Below are positions 35,118 to 43,578 of a DNA stretch of 64,000 bases, in pieces. Source of the stretch: Fimbriimonadaceae bacterium (GTDB taxonomy: Bacteria; Armatimonadota; Fimbriimonadia; Fimbriimonadales; Fimbriimonadaceae); the NCBI GenBank assembly GCA_022843485.1, contig JALHNM010000003.1, forward strand, positions 1-64,000, in the 5' to 3' direction. The notes under the pieces are model-generated. The model searched no databases, was not told the origin of the DNA, and saw only the letters and a list, made by a program, of their open reading frames with translations. The stretch's first letter is position 1; every line of letters starts with the position of its first letter. Position numbers and translations under genes: made by a program.

Positions 35118-35451
35118 CGCTGTCCTCCGCCCGTTTCGGCGATCCGGAGAGCACGCCCTGGACCGCCTTGACGAAGCCCTCGAACTGGCTCGTGCGGGTC
35201 GCGAGTTCGCCCCGGCCGCCCTCCGTGAGCGTATACACCCGTCGGGCCGGCTTCCCGTCCTGCGCCTCCCATTCCCCGACGATCAGCCCCGCCTCCTCCA
35301 GCGAGCGCAACGCCGGGTAGAGCTGCCCCTCCCCGGCCCGGAGCAAGTCGCCGGAGCGGTCACGGATGAGCCGGACGATCCCGTACCCGTGCAACGGCCC
35401 CTCGCTCAGAGCCCCCAACACCAGGCTTTCTAGGTCAGTCTTGAATCGCAT
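35110..35451 (-). CDS. PadR family transcriptional regulator
   Basis: The 113-residue protein is a minimal PadR regulator: FKTDLESLVLGALSEGPLHG, YGIVRLI, GEGQLYPALRSLEEAGLI and RRVYTLTEGGRGEL form the winged helix-turn-helix, with a short C-terminal dimerisation helix. PadR proteins are usually autorepressors released by a ligand. It starts at ATG 35449-35451 with AGAGGT upstream and TATAGT as a likely -10, and a TACCTCT inverted repeat brackets that promoter. It is the first gene of a two-gene operon with the HAAS-like membrane protein. Confidence 0.92.
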   Translation of the reverse strand: MRFKTDLESLVLGALSEGPLHGYGIVRLIRDRSGDLLRAGEGQLYPALRSLEEAGLIVGEWEAQDGKPARRVYTLTEGGRGELATRTSQFEGFVKAVQGVLSGSPKRAEDSGV

Positions 35452-35454
35452 CGA

Positions 35455-35490
35455 TACCTCTGTGATTACTATACATCTCGCTGAGAGGTA
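35455..35490 (-). promoter_or_regulatory. PadR promoter and candidate operator
   Basis: TACCTCT at 35455-35461 and AGAGGTA at 35484-35490 form a perfect 7-base inverted repeat spaced by 22 bases. Within the spacer the minus strand reads TATAGT, a good -10. One arm also supplies the ribosome site of padR. Autoregulation by PadR binding here is a reasonable inference. Confidence 0.5.
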
Positions 35491-35517
35491 GCGGGTCGCC
35501 GCGGGTGATCTCGCTGG

Positions 35518-35560
35518 GCCATAGGACCTATAGGCCTCATAAGACCTATACGCCCTATCG
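35518..35560. repeat. CCTATA-type degenerate tandem repeat
   Basis: Five imperfect units such as CCATAGGA, CCTATAGG, CTCATAAGA, CCTATACG and CCCTATCG follow one another with a period of about 9. The block is AT-rich compared with its surroundings and runs into the maf stop codon. Confidence 0.5.
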
Positions 35561-36145
35561 CCCTCGGCTCAAGCCGCGCCCCAACGCCCCCAAAGCCTCT
35601 TCAAGCCGCTCCAGCGGCAGGCCGATGACGTTCGAGACGCTCCCCTCGACCCGCTCCACGAACGGCCGGGCCCCTCCTTGGAACCCGTAGGCCCCCGCCT
35701 TGTCCATCGGCTCCCCGGTCGCGACGTAGGCCCCGATCTCTCCCTCACTCATCGCCTTGAAGGTGACCCGGGTCGCTTCGGTGAAGGCGCTCAGCCCCCC
35801 CGGCCAGACCAGGCACACCCCCGTGATCACCGTATGCGTCCGGCCGGACAGAAGGCCGAGCATGCGACGGGCGTCGGCCTCGTCGAGCGGCTTCGCCAGT
35901 TGCGACCAGCCCGCCTCGCCCTCAAGGGCCACAACCGTGTCCCCTCCGATCACCAGTGCGTCGGGGTGTCGCTCGCGCACCGCCAGCGCCTTCTCGCGGG
36001 CAAGCCGCTGGGCCGTCACCCACGGGTCGTCGTCGGTCAGCGCGTCCTCGTCCACGTCGGCGGGGTCGACCGTGAACTCAGGCACGAGCTCGCGCAACAG
36101 GTCGCGACGACGGGGCGAGGCGGAGGCGAGCACGACGGGCCACAT
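35555..36145 (-). CDS. maf: Maf-like nucleoside triphosphate pyrophosphatase
   Basis: Maf proteins hydrolyse non-canonical or damaged nucleoside triphosphates (dTTP, UTP or methylated forms). The 196-residue protein has the family signature VLASASPRRRDLL at the N terminus, then ALVIGGDTVVAL, KPLDEADARRML, SGRTHTVITGV, and DKAGAYGFQGGA, all typical. ATG 36143-36145 is the family start; the frame is open further upstream but without similarity. It is divergent from the DegT gene and ends at an unusual AT-rich repeat. Confidence 0.93.
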   Translation of the reverse strand: MWPVVLASASPRRRDLLRELVPEFTVDPADVDEDALTDDDPWVTAQRLAREKALAVRERHPDALVIGGDTVVALEGEAGWSQLAKPLDEADARRMLGLLSGRTHTVITGVCLVWPGGLSAFTEATRVTFKAMSEGEIGAYVATGEPMDKAGAYGFQGGARPFVERVEGSVSNVIGLPLERLEEALGALGRGLSRGR

Positions 36146-36259
36146 CGCCCCGAGCAGACCCGGACCCAACGCCCCGGCTAGGTCCCGCACCTCCGACAAG
36201 GCCCATCGCCGGGCACCGGAACCCCCTTCGGCGACGGCTCCGGCTAAACTAGACTGACT

Positions 36260-37381
36260 TTGCGAGTCCCCTTCCTCGACCTCACCTCCCAATACCGCGA
36301 AGTGAAAGACCGGATCGACGCCGACGTCGCCGAGATTTTCGCCACGAGCGCCTTCGTCCTCGGTAAGCACAACCGGGGCCTCGAGGAGGAGATCGCATCG
36401 CTCCACCGGGTCAAGCACGCCATCGCCGTGAACAGCGGCACGGACGCGCTCCGGATCGCGATGCAAGCGACCGGGATCGAGTGCGGCGACGAGGTGATCA
36501 CGACCGCCTTCAGCTTCGTGGCCACGATCGAAACCGTCGTGCAACTCGGGGCCCGGCCTGTGCTCGTCGAGATCGACCCGGTGACCTACAACGTCGACCC
36601 GGCCGCGATCGAGGCCGCGATCACCCCGAAGACCAAAGCGATCCTCCCGATCCACCTCTTCGGCCAGCTCGCCGACGTCGTGGCGATCAAGGAGATCGCC
36701 GACCGCCACGGGCTGTTCGTGCTCGAGGACGCGGCCCAAGCCATCGCCGGGGAGCGGGACGGGGTGCCGACCGGACACTGGGGCCGGGCATGCGGGATCA
36801 GCTTCTACGTGACCAAGAACCTCGGCGCCGCAGGCGACGGGGGCCTCATCCTCACGAACGAGGACGAGGTCGCCGAACGCAGCCGGAGCCTCCGGGTGCA
36901 CGGGATGGGCCGCGAGCGCTACTACTACGACGAGGTCGGCTACACGAGCCGGATGGCCGAACTCCAGGCGGCCGTCCTTCGGGCCAAGCTCACCCGACTC
37001 GCCGATTGGAACGCCCGGCGCTCCGAGCTCGCGGCGATCTACTCGCACGAACTCGCAGGCGAGGGCCTTACCCTCCCCACCACCGCACCCGGGAACAACA
37101 ACACCTGGCACCAGTACACGGTCCGCCACCCCCACCGGGACGCGCTCGCCGCATTCCTCAAGGAAAACGAGGTCGATTCGGCCATCTACTACCCGGTGCC
37201 GCTCCACCTCCACAAGCCTTACGCCCACCTCGCCCAGGGCCCCGGGAGCCTCCCGGTCACCGAACGGGTCTGCCAGGAGTGCCTGAGCCTGCCCATCCAC
37301 GCCCATCTCAGCGACGAGCAAGTGCGGTTCGCGGCGGCAAAGGTCCGGGAGTTCTGCCGCAGCCACGCCGTCGCGCGTTGA
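36260..37381 (+). CDS. DegT/DnrJ/EryC1/StrS aminotransferase
   Basis: This PLP enzyme family makes amino sugars for surface polysaccharides or secondary metabolites. The 373-residue protein has VPFLDLTSQYREVKDRID, AVNSGTDALRIAM, VITTAFSFVAT, LEDAAQAI and the PLP lysine Lys186 in SFYVTKNLGAAGDGG, in the region expected, and HAHLSDEQV near the end. The keto-sugar substrate cannot be told. The start is TTG 36260; TAAACT at 36245-36250 lies 9 bases upstream. A TIGR03790 gene follows 26 bases after its stop, probably in the same transcript. No other sugar-nucleotide genes are adjacent. Confidence 0.9.
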   Translation: MRVPFLDLTSQYREVKDRIDADVAEIFATSAFVLGKHNRGLEEEIASLHRVKHAIAVNSGTDALRIAMQATGIECGDEVITTAFSFVATIETVVQLGARPVLVEIDPVTYNVDPAAIEAAITPKTKAILPIHLFGQLADVVAIKEIADRHGLFVLEDAAQAIAGERDGVPTGHWGRACGISFYVTKNLGAAGDGGLILTNEDEVAERSRSLRVHGMGRERYYYDEVGYTSRMAELQAAVLRAKLTRLADWNARRSELAAIYSHELAGEGLTLPTTAPGNNNTWHQYTVRHPHRDALAAFLKENEVDSAIYYPVPLHLHKPYAHLAQGPGSLPVTERVCQECLSLPIHAHLSDEQVRFAAAKVREFCRSHAVAR

Positions 37382-37407
37382 ACGGTGCGGCCGACTGGCC
37401 AGGAACG

Positions 37408-38490
37408 ATGCGCATGACCCTCGCCCCGCTCGCCCTCCTCGTCGCCCTCGGTTGCCAGCCGCCCAAGACCTTCACCCCCGCCGAACAGGCCCAGGCCCGG
37501 CGGGTGCTCCTCGTCGTCAACAAGGCGAGCAGGGACAGCCAGGAGGTCGGCGCCCACTACCGGGCCAAGCGGGGCATCCCCGCCGAGAACGTGGTCACCA
37601 TCGACGTCTCCCCCGCCGAGGACGTACCCCTTCTGGACTACGTCAAGAAGATCGAGGACCCGGTCAAGGTCGCGATCAACGGGTCGAAGTCGCGCATCGA
37701 CTTCATCGTCCTCACCAAGGGCGTCCCGATCCGCCTCGGCGGGCCGGGGGGCCGTTCCGTCGACGCCCTGCTCGCCTCCTACCGGCTCGACTTCAAAGCG
37801 ATGGACAACCCGGACCAGGAGTCCATCAAGCGGTCCATCAGTCCTTACTTCAACCGGAACGAGCCGTTCGACAGCTCGAAGTTCAACATGTTCCTGGTCA
37901 CCAGGCTCGACGGGTACACAGCCGCGGACGCGAAGCGGCTCGTCGACAACGCGCTGGCGGCCAAAGAAGAGGACGGGCTCTTCTTCTTCGACCAGGCCGG
38001 CAACCGGACCGACGCGGGCTACGGCGAGCTCAACTCCGCCCTCGCGACGGCCGACGGCACCCTGAACGCCCGCGGGTTCAACTCCCGCCTGGAAGCGACC
38101 TCCGCATTCGTGGCCCCCTCGCAACCGCTCATGGGCTATGCGAGTTGGGGGAGCAACGACGCCGACTTCGGCCTTGAGACCTACCGCAAGCTACGGTTCA
38201 AGCCAGGGGCGATCGCCGAGACGTTCGTCTCGACCAGCGCGCGGACGTTCGAACGGGTCGAGGGAGGGCAGAGCGTCATCACGGACCTCATCGCTCAAGG
38301 GGTGACCGGAGTCAAGGGCTACGTCAGCGAGCCGTTCACCTTCGCCCTCGCCCGGCCCGAGATCCTGTTCGACCGCTACACCCGAGGCTACAACCTGGCC
38401 GAGTCGTTCTACATGGCCTCGCTGGTCGCGAAGTGGAAGGACGTCGTCATCGGCGACCCCCTCTGCCGCCCCTACCCGCAGAAGCGTTAG
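37408..38490 (+). CDS. TIGR03790 family protein
   Basis: The 360-residue protein has a short hydrophobic N terminus ending LLVALGCQ, so it is probably exported and may be a lipoprotein. It contains the segments VLLVVNKASRDSQEVGAHY, RGIPAENVVTIDVS, IDFIVLTKGVPIRL and LMGYASWGSND that are characteristic of the TIGR03790 family, which has no known function and is frequent in Armatimonadota, Acidobacteria and similar groups. The family resembles caspase-like or gingipain-like folds only distantly. ATG 37408 has AGGA just upstream; ATG 37414 is also possible. Confidence 0.85.
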   Translation: MRMTLAPLALLVALGCQPPKTFTPAEQAQARRVLLVVNKASRDSQEVGAHYRAKRGIPAENVVTIDVSPAEDVPLLDYVKKIEDPVKVAINGSKSRIDFIVLTKGVPIRLGGPGGRSVDALLASYRLDFKAMDNPDQESIKRSISPYFNRNEPFDSSKFNMFLVTRLDGYTAADAKRLVDNALAAKEEDGLFFFDQAGNRTDAGYGELNSALATADGTLNARGFNSRLEATSAFVAPSQPLMGYASWGSNDADFGLETYRKLRFKPGAIAETFVSTSARTFERVEGGQSVITDLIAQGVTGVKGYVSEPFTFALARPEILFDRYTRGYNLAESFYMASLVAKWKDVVIGDPLCRPYPQKR

Positions 38491-38573
38491 CGCGGAGTTG
38501 GGCCCGGCTTGGTGGAGATTGGGCGCTGTCCTGGCCCAGTTCGCCTGAGGCCGGTCGGCGAACCGGATGCTCG

Positions 38574-39575
38574 TCATCCGATGGAAGCGCCTCGCATGCT
38601 CTCGCGGCGCAGGAGCCAGAGGAGGACGGGGGCGCCAAGGACGGCGGTCACCGCCCCGAGCGGGAGCTCGGTGCCGGGGCTCAGGCGTTGGGCGACCAGG
38701 TCGGCGGCCAAGAGAAGCCCCGCTCCCACCAAAGTGGACGCGGGGAGGCCAACCCGCAGGTCCGGCCCGACCAGCCTTCGGGCGATATGCGGCGCGACAA
38801 GGCCGAGGAACCCGACCACGCCGACCGCCCCGACCGCGACGGCCGTCGCCACCGTCCCCGCTCCCAGCACCCACCCCCGGAGGGACCGCCCGTCCACACC
38901 CAGCCTTCCCGCCGAGAACTCCCCGAGGGCGAACACGTTCAACTCGCGCGACCGGCCCCAGAGCACGGCCGACGCCGCCGCGAGCACGACCGCCAAGAGG
39001 GCGACCCTATCCCAGAACATCGGGGTCGTGCTCCCCAGCAGCCACCGTAGGACCCGCCCGGTGTCCTCCCCGGCCAGATAGAGGTTGAGGGTCGTCACCC
39101 CCGAGAGGAGCGCCCCGACCACGACCCCCGCGATGAGCAGCCCGACGACGCTTGAGCCCCCCTCACGCCTAGCGAGCGCCAGGACGAGCAGCAAGGCCCC
39201 AACCCCGCCCACGACCGACCACGCCATGAGCCCGAGCCCCGCTTCCAGACCCAGCAGGACGGCCAGGGTGCCCCCCGCCGCCGCACCGCTCGAGACCCCG
39301 ACGATGTAGGGGTCGGCCAACGGGTTCCGGAACAGCGCCTGGAACGCCGCCCCAACCGCCCCCAGGATCGCCCCGACCAGCAAGCACGCGCACGCCCGGG
39401 GCAGTCGGACCCGCCATACGATCGCGTTCGCCGGCCCCCCCCCGTCGACGTCGCCCCGGAGAATCTGGGACACGACCTCGGCCGGGCCGAGCCACACCGC
39501 CCCGCCGAAGCCGACATAGACCACGAACGCGACCGCGACCAACGCCCCGAGCCCCAGGAGCCGTGACCCACGCAC
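38574..39575 (-). CDS. FecCD-type iron or cobalamin ABC transporter permease
   Basis: This 333-residue protein is the membrane component of a siderophore, heme or vitamin B12 importer. It has about nine or ten membrane helices and the family motifs RLPRACACLLVGAILGAVGA, NPLADPYIVGVSSGAAAG, and GVVGFLGLVAPHIARRLVG for ATPase contact. I chose GTG 39573-39575 because CATAAT lies 6 bases upstream and the length then matches the family. The frame stays open beyond the divergent aspC start but has no similarity there. Partner ATPase and binding protein genes are not adjacent, so they must be elsewhere. Confidence 0.9.
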   Translation of the reverse strand: MRGSRLLGLGALVAVAFVVYVGFGGAVWLGPAEVVSQILRGDVDGGGPANAIVWRVRLPRACACLLVGAILGAVGAAFQALFRNPLADPYIVGVSSGAAAGGTLAVLLGLEAGLGLMAWSVVGGVGALLLVLALARREGGSSVVGLLIAGVVVGALLSGVTTLNLYLAGEDTGRVLRWLLGSTTPMFWDRVALLAVVLAAASAVLWGRSRELNVFALGEFSAGRLGVDGRSLRGWVLGAGTVATAVAVGAVGVVGFLGLVAPHIARRLVGPDLRVGLPASTLVGAGLLLAADLVAQRLSPGTELPLGAVTAVLGAPVLLWLLRRESMRGASIG

Positions 39576-39642
39576 GGACCGATTATGCGGTCTTCCGGCA
39601 CGGGTCGCAGCCGCCGCACCGCCCCCGGGTAACCTGCCGGTC

Positions 39643-40821
39643 GTGGCGACTCTGAAGTTGGCGGCGCGGTGTGGGCTCTTGAAGCCGTCGCCGACGCTGG
39701 CGATGACCGCCAAGGCCCGGCGCCTTCAGTCCGAGGGGCACGACGTCGTGAGCTTCGCCGCGGGCGAACCCGACTTCAACACGCCCGAGCCGGTCTGCGA
39801 AGCGGCGATCAAGGCCCTGCGCGACGGGGTGACCAAGTACACGCCGTCGGCCGGGCTTCCCGCCTTGCGCCAGGCCGTGGCCGCCAAGCTCAGCCGTGAG
39901 AACGGGCTCGCCTACGACCCGGACCAGGTCGTCGTGAGCTGCGGGGCCAAGCACAGTGTCTTCAACGCCCTCCAAGCGCTCATCGACCCGGGCGACGAGG
40001 TCTTGCTCCTCGCGCCCTACTGGATGACGTACCGCGACCAGATCCTGCTGGCGGGCGGGGTGCCTGTGACCGTCGCCGCGGAGGCTCGCGAGGGGTTCGT
40101 GCCGTCCATCGACCGCCTTCGAGAGGCCGTCACCCCCCGGACGAGGGCCCTGATCCTGAACTCGCCCTCGAACCCGACGGGCGCGACGTTCTCACGGGCG
40201 CAACTCAAGGAGCTCGCGGCCCTCGCGATCCGGCACGATCTGTGGGTCGTGAGCGACGAGATCTACGAGCGCCTGACCTACGACACCCCCCACACGAGCC
40301 TAGCCGCCCTCGGCCGGGACGTCGCTGAGCGCACGGTCACCGTCACGGGCTGCTCGAAGACGTACGCGATGACCGGGTGGCGCATCGGCTTCGCCGCCGC
40401 CCCGCGGCCGGTCGCCCAAGCGATGTCGAACCTGCAGGACCAGGTGACGAGTAACCCCACCAGCTTCGCCCAGATGGGTGCGATCGCCGCCCTCGAACTC
40501 GGGCCCGAGTCGGTCGAAGCCATGCGAGAGGAGTTCCTCCGCCGTCGCGACCAGATGTGCCAACGGCTCCGGGCGATCCCCGGGGTCACCCTCGATACGC
40601 CCAGCGGGGCGTTCTATTGCTTCCCCGACGTCAGCCCGTTCCTCGAACGCTTCGGCGACGACGTCGGTTTGGCCGATTTCTTGCTCGAAGACGCTCTCGT
40701 CGCCACGATCCCCGGCTCCGTGTTCGAAGGACCCGGGCACCTGCGGCTCTCCTACGCCGCAAGCCCGGCCGACATCGAAAAAGGGCTCGAAAGGGTCGCG
40801 GACTCGCTCGCCAAGCTATGA
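39643..40821 (+). CDS. aspC: Class I aspartate aminotransferase
   Basis: This PLP-dependent transaminase exchanges amino groups between aspartate and 2-oxoglutarate. The 392-residue protein has FAAGEPDFNTPEPV, KYTPSAGLPALRQAV, the NSPSNPTGATFS loop, VVSDEIYERLTYD, the PLP lysine Lys239 in GCSKTYAMTGWRIGF, and the C-terminal LRLSYA, which place it in the thermophilic-type aspartate/prephenate aminotransferase group. TAACCT at 39630-39635 is 7 bases before the GTG start. Its TGA overlaps the rnc ATG as ATGA. Aspartate produced here could feed NadB, but that link is only metabolic. Confidence 0.93.
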   Translation: MATLKLAARCGLLKPSPTLAMTAKARRLQSEGHDVVSFAAGEPDFNTPEPVCEAAIKALRDGVTKYTPSAGLPALRQAVAAKLSRENGLAYDPDQVVVSCGAKHSVFNALQALIDPGDEVLLLAPYWMTYRDQILLAGGVPVTVAAEAREGFVPSIDRLREAVTPRTRALILNSPSNPTGATFSRAQLKELAALAIRHDLWVVSDEIYERLTYDTPHTSLAALGRDVAERTVTVTGCSKTYAMTGWRIGFAAAPRPVAQAMSNLQDQVTSNPTSFAQMGAIAALELGPESVEAMREEFLRRRDQMCQRLRAIPGVTLDTPSGAFYCFPDVSPFLERFGDDVGLADFLLEDALVATIPGSVFEGPGHLRLSYAASPADIEKGLERVADSLAKL

Positions 40822-41543
40822 TCCCCAAGACGATCCCCCTCAAGGACGAGGCCCTGTTCCGCCTCGCGACCTGTCACCGCTCCGCCGTCGCCGACTCCGT
40901 CCGCGACAGCTACGAGCGCCTCGAGTTCTTCGGGGACTCCGTGCTCGGGCTCGTCGTGGCCCAGTACCTTTACGAGCACCACACGGATTGGGACCAGGGG
41001 ATGATGAGCAAGGCGCGCTCGAGCGTCGTGCAAGAAGGGCCTCTCGCAGAGACCGCCCTCAAGCTCGGCCTCGACCGTCACCTGGTGCTCAGCGCGAGCG
41101 AAGAGTCGACCGGTGGTAGACAACGTCCAGCGGTGCTGTGCGACATCTTCGAGGCCATCATCGGGGCGATTTATATCGAATCGGGCTTAGAGAAAGCGAG
41201 ATGGTTTATACTCGAACAGCTCCACCCGTTCCTGATGCAAGTGAGCGCGGGCGACGTCAGCCCGAACGACTATAAGTCGCGGCTCCAGGAAGTGGCCCAG
41301 GCCAAGTGGAGGCGGACGCCGAACTACCGGATAACCGGAGAAGGAGGCTCGGCCCACGAGCGTCGCTTCTTCGTCCAGGTCCTCTTCGACAACGAAGTCC
41401 TCGGCGAAGGGACGGGGCGGTCGAAGAAGGAGGCCGAGCAAGCGGCCGCCCGCGACGCCCTCGAGGCCATCGAACGGGTTCAACGAGCCCGAGAGCTCCA
41501 CCGCCTCGACCCCGGCGACGGGTACGGGGCTTCCGGCATTTAG
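40818..41543 (+). CDS. rnc: Ribonuclease III
   Basis: RNase III cuts double-stranded RNA in rRNA maturation and mRNA processing. The 241-residue protein has the signature ERLEFFGDSVLGLVVA, the second acidic site CDIFEAIIGAIYIESG, and a C-terminal double-stranded RNA-binding domain (DYKSRLQEVAQ, RRFFVQVLFDNEVLGEGTGR, KKEAEQAAARDALEAI). The ATG overlaps the aspC stop by four bases, so the two genes are coupled. A short C-terminal tail of about 20 residues follows the binding domain. Confidence 0.95.
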   Translation: MIPKTIPLKDEALFRLATCHRSAVADSVRDSYERLEFFGDSVLGLVVAQYLYEHHTDWDQGMMSKARSSVVQEGPLAETALKLGLDRHLVLSASEESTGGRQRPAVLCDIFEAIIGAIYIESGLEKARWFILEQLHPFLMQVSAGDVSPNDYKSRLQEVAQAKWRRTPNYRITGEGGSAHERRFFVQVLFDNEVLGEGTGRSKKEAEQAAARDALEAIERVQRARELHRLDPGDGYGASGI

Positions 41544-41553
41544 ACCACTTTTT

Positions 41554-41579
41554 CCGGGCCCGGACGAACATTGGCCCGG
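41554..41579 (+). terminator. Hairpin downstream of rnc
   Basis: CCGGGCC and GGCCCGG form a 7-bp stem around a 12-base loop shortly after the rnc stop, followed by AGTTTG. A second 7-bp hairpin (41612-41631) lies in the leader of the PEP-CTERM gene. Neither has a full T tract, so the terminator call is moderate. Confidence 0.45.
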
Positions 41580-41651
41580 AGTTTGATGTCATAGTCGTTA
41601 ACCTAGACCGTCGCCCGTGCTTGAACGGGCGCGATTCTACGAGGGGTAACG

Positions 41652-42416
41652 ATGAAGAGAGCACTCAGGGGCCTAGCGGCCCTAGTGTCGTTGGGGATCT
41701 GCGTTAGCGCCTTCGCTCAGGTCGAGCCGAACGCCTTCCTTAACCGACACGCCTACACGAAGTCGGAACTGAAGAGCCAGGTGAAGGCCGACCCGGCCGT
41801 CGCCGACCGTTACATGCGGCACTTCGGCAAGTCTAAGGAGGAGGTCGGCCAGATGATCGACGGCCTCACCCTCGCGCGGCTCCCCGAGGGCGGCGTGTTC
41901 GTGGTCTACAACGTGCCCGGGTGGTCCGAACTCCGCGCCCAGACGCGCTACATGCGCAAGGGCACGCTCGTCTGGCAGGACGCGACCGGCCGGCCGATCC
42001 TGAAGGCCTCCTGCGGGAACCCCCTCGTCCGTGGCACCGACATCGGCCTCACGGGCGCTGACAAGACCCAGACCATCAGCGGGGCGCAGAGCATGCCGAG
42101 CGCGACGGCGAGCGAACTAGGGCTGCCCGAGACGAACGTCGTCGGCATCCGAGGCGAGGCCCTTGTGCCGAGCCTGCCGGAAGTCAGCGCCGCCGAGTTG
42201 GTGTCGGTGGTCCCCAGCGCCCCGTTCGTACCCGCCGCCCCCGCGGCGATCGGTGGCCTCGGACTCAGCTGGCTCGCGATCCCGGGGATCATCGGCACGT
42301 TCGCCCTGCTCGACCAAGGCAACACGCCGCCGCCCGTGCCCGAGCCCGCCTCGCTGACGGTCCTCGCCGCCGGCCTTGGCCTACTCGCCGCCCGCCGGGC
42401 CAAGCGAAAGGCCTGA
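41652..42416 (+). CDS. PEP-CTERM sorting domain protein
   Basis: The 254-residue exported protein has a signal peptide (GLAALVSLGICVSAFAQ) and a textbook C-terminal sorting tail: VPEPASLTVLAAGLGLLAAR followed by the basic RAKRKA. Exosortases recognise this PEP motif, helix and basic tail. The body is unknown: a basic helical part near residues 30-80 (YTKSELKSQVKADPAVADRYM) and a proline-rich part before the tail. ATG 41652 has GAGGGG 6 bases upstream. No exosortase or polysaccharide gene lies near, so the sorting machinery must be encoded elsewhere. Confidence 0.88.
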   Translation: MKRALRGLAALVSLGICVSAFAQVEPNAFLNRHAYTKSELKSQVKADPAVADRYMRHFGKSKEEVGQMIDGLTLARLPEGGVFVVYNVPGWSELRAQTRYMRKGTLVWQDATGRPILKASCGNPLVRGTDIGLTGADKTQTISGAQSMPSATASELGLPETNVVGIRGEALVPSLPEVSAAELVSVVPSAPFVPAAPAAIGGLGLSWLAIPGIIGTFALLDQGNTPPPVPEPASLTVLAAGLGLLAARRAKRKA

Positions 42417-42422
42417 CGCCCC

Positions 42423-43532
42423 TCAGACGGGCACGGAGACCAGCGTCGGACTCGGTTCGGCGTTGAGGCTCTCGTGCCCGTCGGCGGTCACGGTCACGAT
42501 GTTCTCGATCCGGACCCCGAACCGACCAGGCAAGTAGACCCCGGGCTCGACGCTGAAGCAGTTCCCGACCGCGAGCGGGACGGCGTTGCCCTCCGTCATG
42601 TAGGGCGGCTCGTGCCCGCGCATCCCGATGCCGTGCCCGGTCCGGTGGACGAAGGCTTCGCCGTAGCCCGCCGCCACGATCTCGGCCCGGGCCGCCCGAT
42701 CGACCTCCTGGCCCGCAACGCCTGGCCGCACCGCCCCCCGCCCGGCCATGAACGCCCGGTGGACGACCGCGTAGACCTCTCGTGCGCCCTCGGGTGGCTC
42801 TCCGAGCGCGACCGTCCGCGTGATGTCGCTCAGGTACCGGTCCACGACGCACCCAAAGTCGATGACCACCACGTCCCCGGCCTCGAGGCACCGGTCGCCG
42901 GTCTCGTGGTGCGGCTCGGCGGAGTGTGGACCGCTCGCGACGATGCAGAACACCGGCTCTCCGCCGCCCCTCAGCATCTCGTCCTCGATGACCCGCGCCA
43001 CGTCGAGCTCCGTCATCCCTGGCCGGAGTTGGGCGAGAGCAGGGGCGAGCGCCTCGTCCGCCACCCGCCCCGCCGCACGCATCGCCTCAAGCTCCCCGGG
43101 CTCCTTGACCGCGGTGAGCCCGGTCAACACCTCGAGGCCGGGTTGGAACCGCGCGCTCGGAAGGACGCCCTGGACCGAAAGCAACACCGACGCCCGCATC
43201 TCGTCGTCCACCGCCACGCCCGCTTCGGCGAGGCCCCACTCCTCGGCCAGCGCCCGGACAAGGGCGGTGGGGTCCTCCCCGTCTCGCCAGGCCCGCACGT
43301 CGTCGATCCCGCACCGCTGCGCGTGGGTAGCGGAAAGCGCCGGCGCGAGCAGGGCCGACCGACCGTCCTCGTGGACCGCAAGGATCATGAGACGCTCGTG
43401 GCCGTCCTCGAAAAACCCGGTCAGGTAGCCCATCGTCTTCTCCGCGCTCGCGAAGTACGCCCCAAGCCCCGCCTGCCGCAAGGCTTGGGCAAGGCGAGGG
43501 ACGCGGTCGGCGGGAACGGAGGACTGGGCCAT
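42423..43532 (-). CDS. M24 family Xaa-Pro aminopeptidase
   Basis: This 369-residue metallopeptidase should remove N-terminal residues before proline. The N-terminal creatinase-like domain covers about 140 residues and the C-terminal pita-bread domain carries the five metal ligands: DFG in VVVIDFGCVV, SDITRT, HRTGHGIGMRGHE, SVEPGVY and VRIEN. PepQ or PepP-like names would both fit, as the preference for di- or longer peptides cannot be read. TACGAT (minus strand, 43541-43546) is 8 bases before the ATG, fitting a leaderless start. It is convergent with the PEP-CTERM gene. Confidence 0.92.
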   Translation of the reverse strand: MAQSSVPADRVPRLAQALRQAGLGAYFASAEKTMGYLTGFFEDGHERLMILAVHEDGRSALLAPALSATHAQRCGIDDVRAWRDGEDPTALVRALAEEWGLAEAGVAVDDEMRASVLLSVQGVLPSARFQPGLEVLTGLTAVKEPGELEAMRAAGRVADEALAPALAQLRPGMTELDVARVIEDEMLRGGGEPVFCIVASGPHSAEPHHETGDRCLEAGDVVVIDFGCVVDRYLSDITRTVALGEPPEGAREVYAVVHRAFMAGRGAVRPGVAGQEVDRAARAEIVAAGYGEAFVHRTGHGIGMRGHEPPYMTEGNAVPLAVGNCFSVEPGVYLPGRFGVRIENIVTVTADGHESLNAEPSPTLVSVPV

Positions 43533-43578
43533 CGCCGCCCATCGTACCGACCGGACGTCGACGCCCCCGTCCCCTCGG

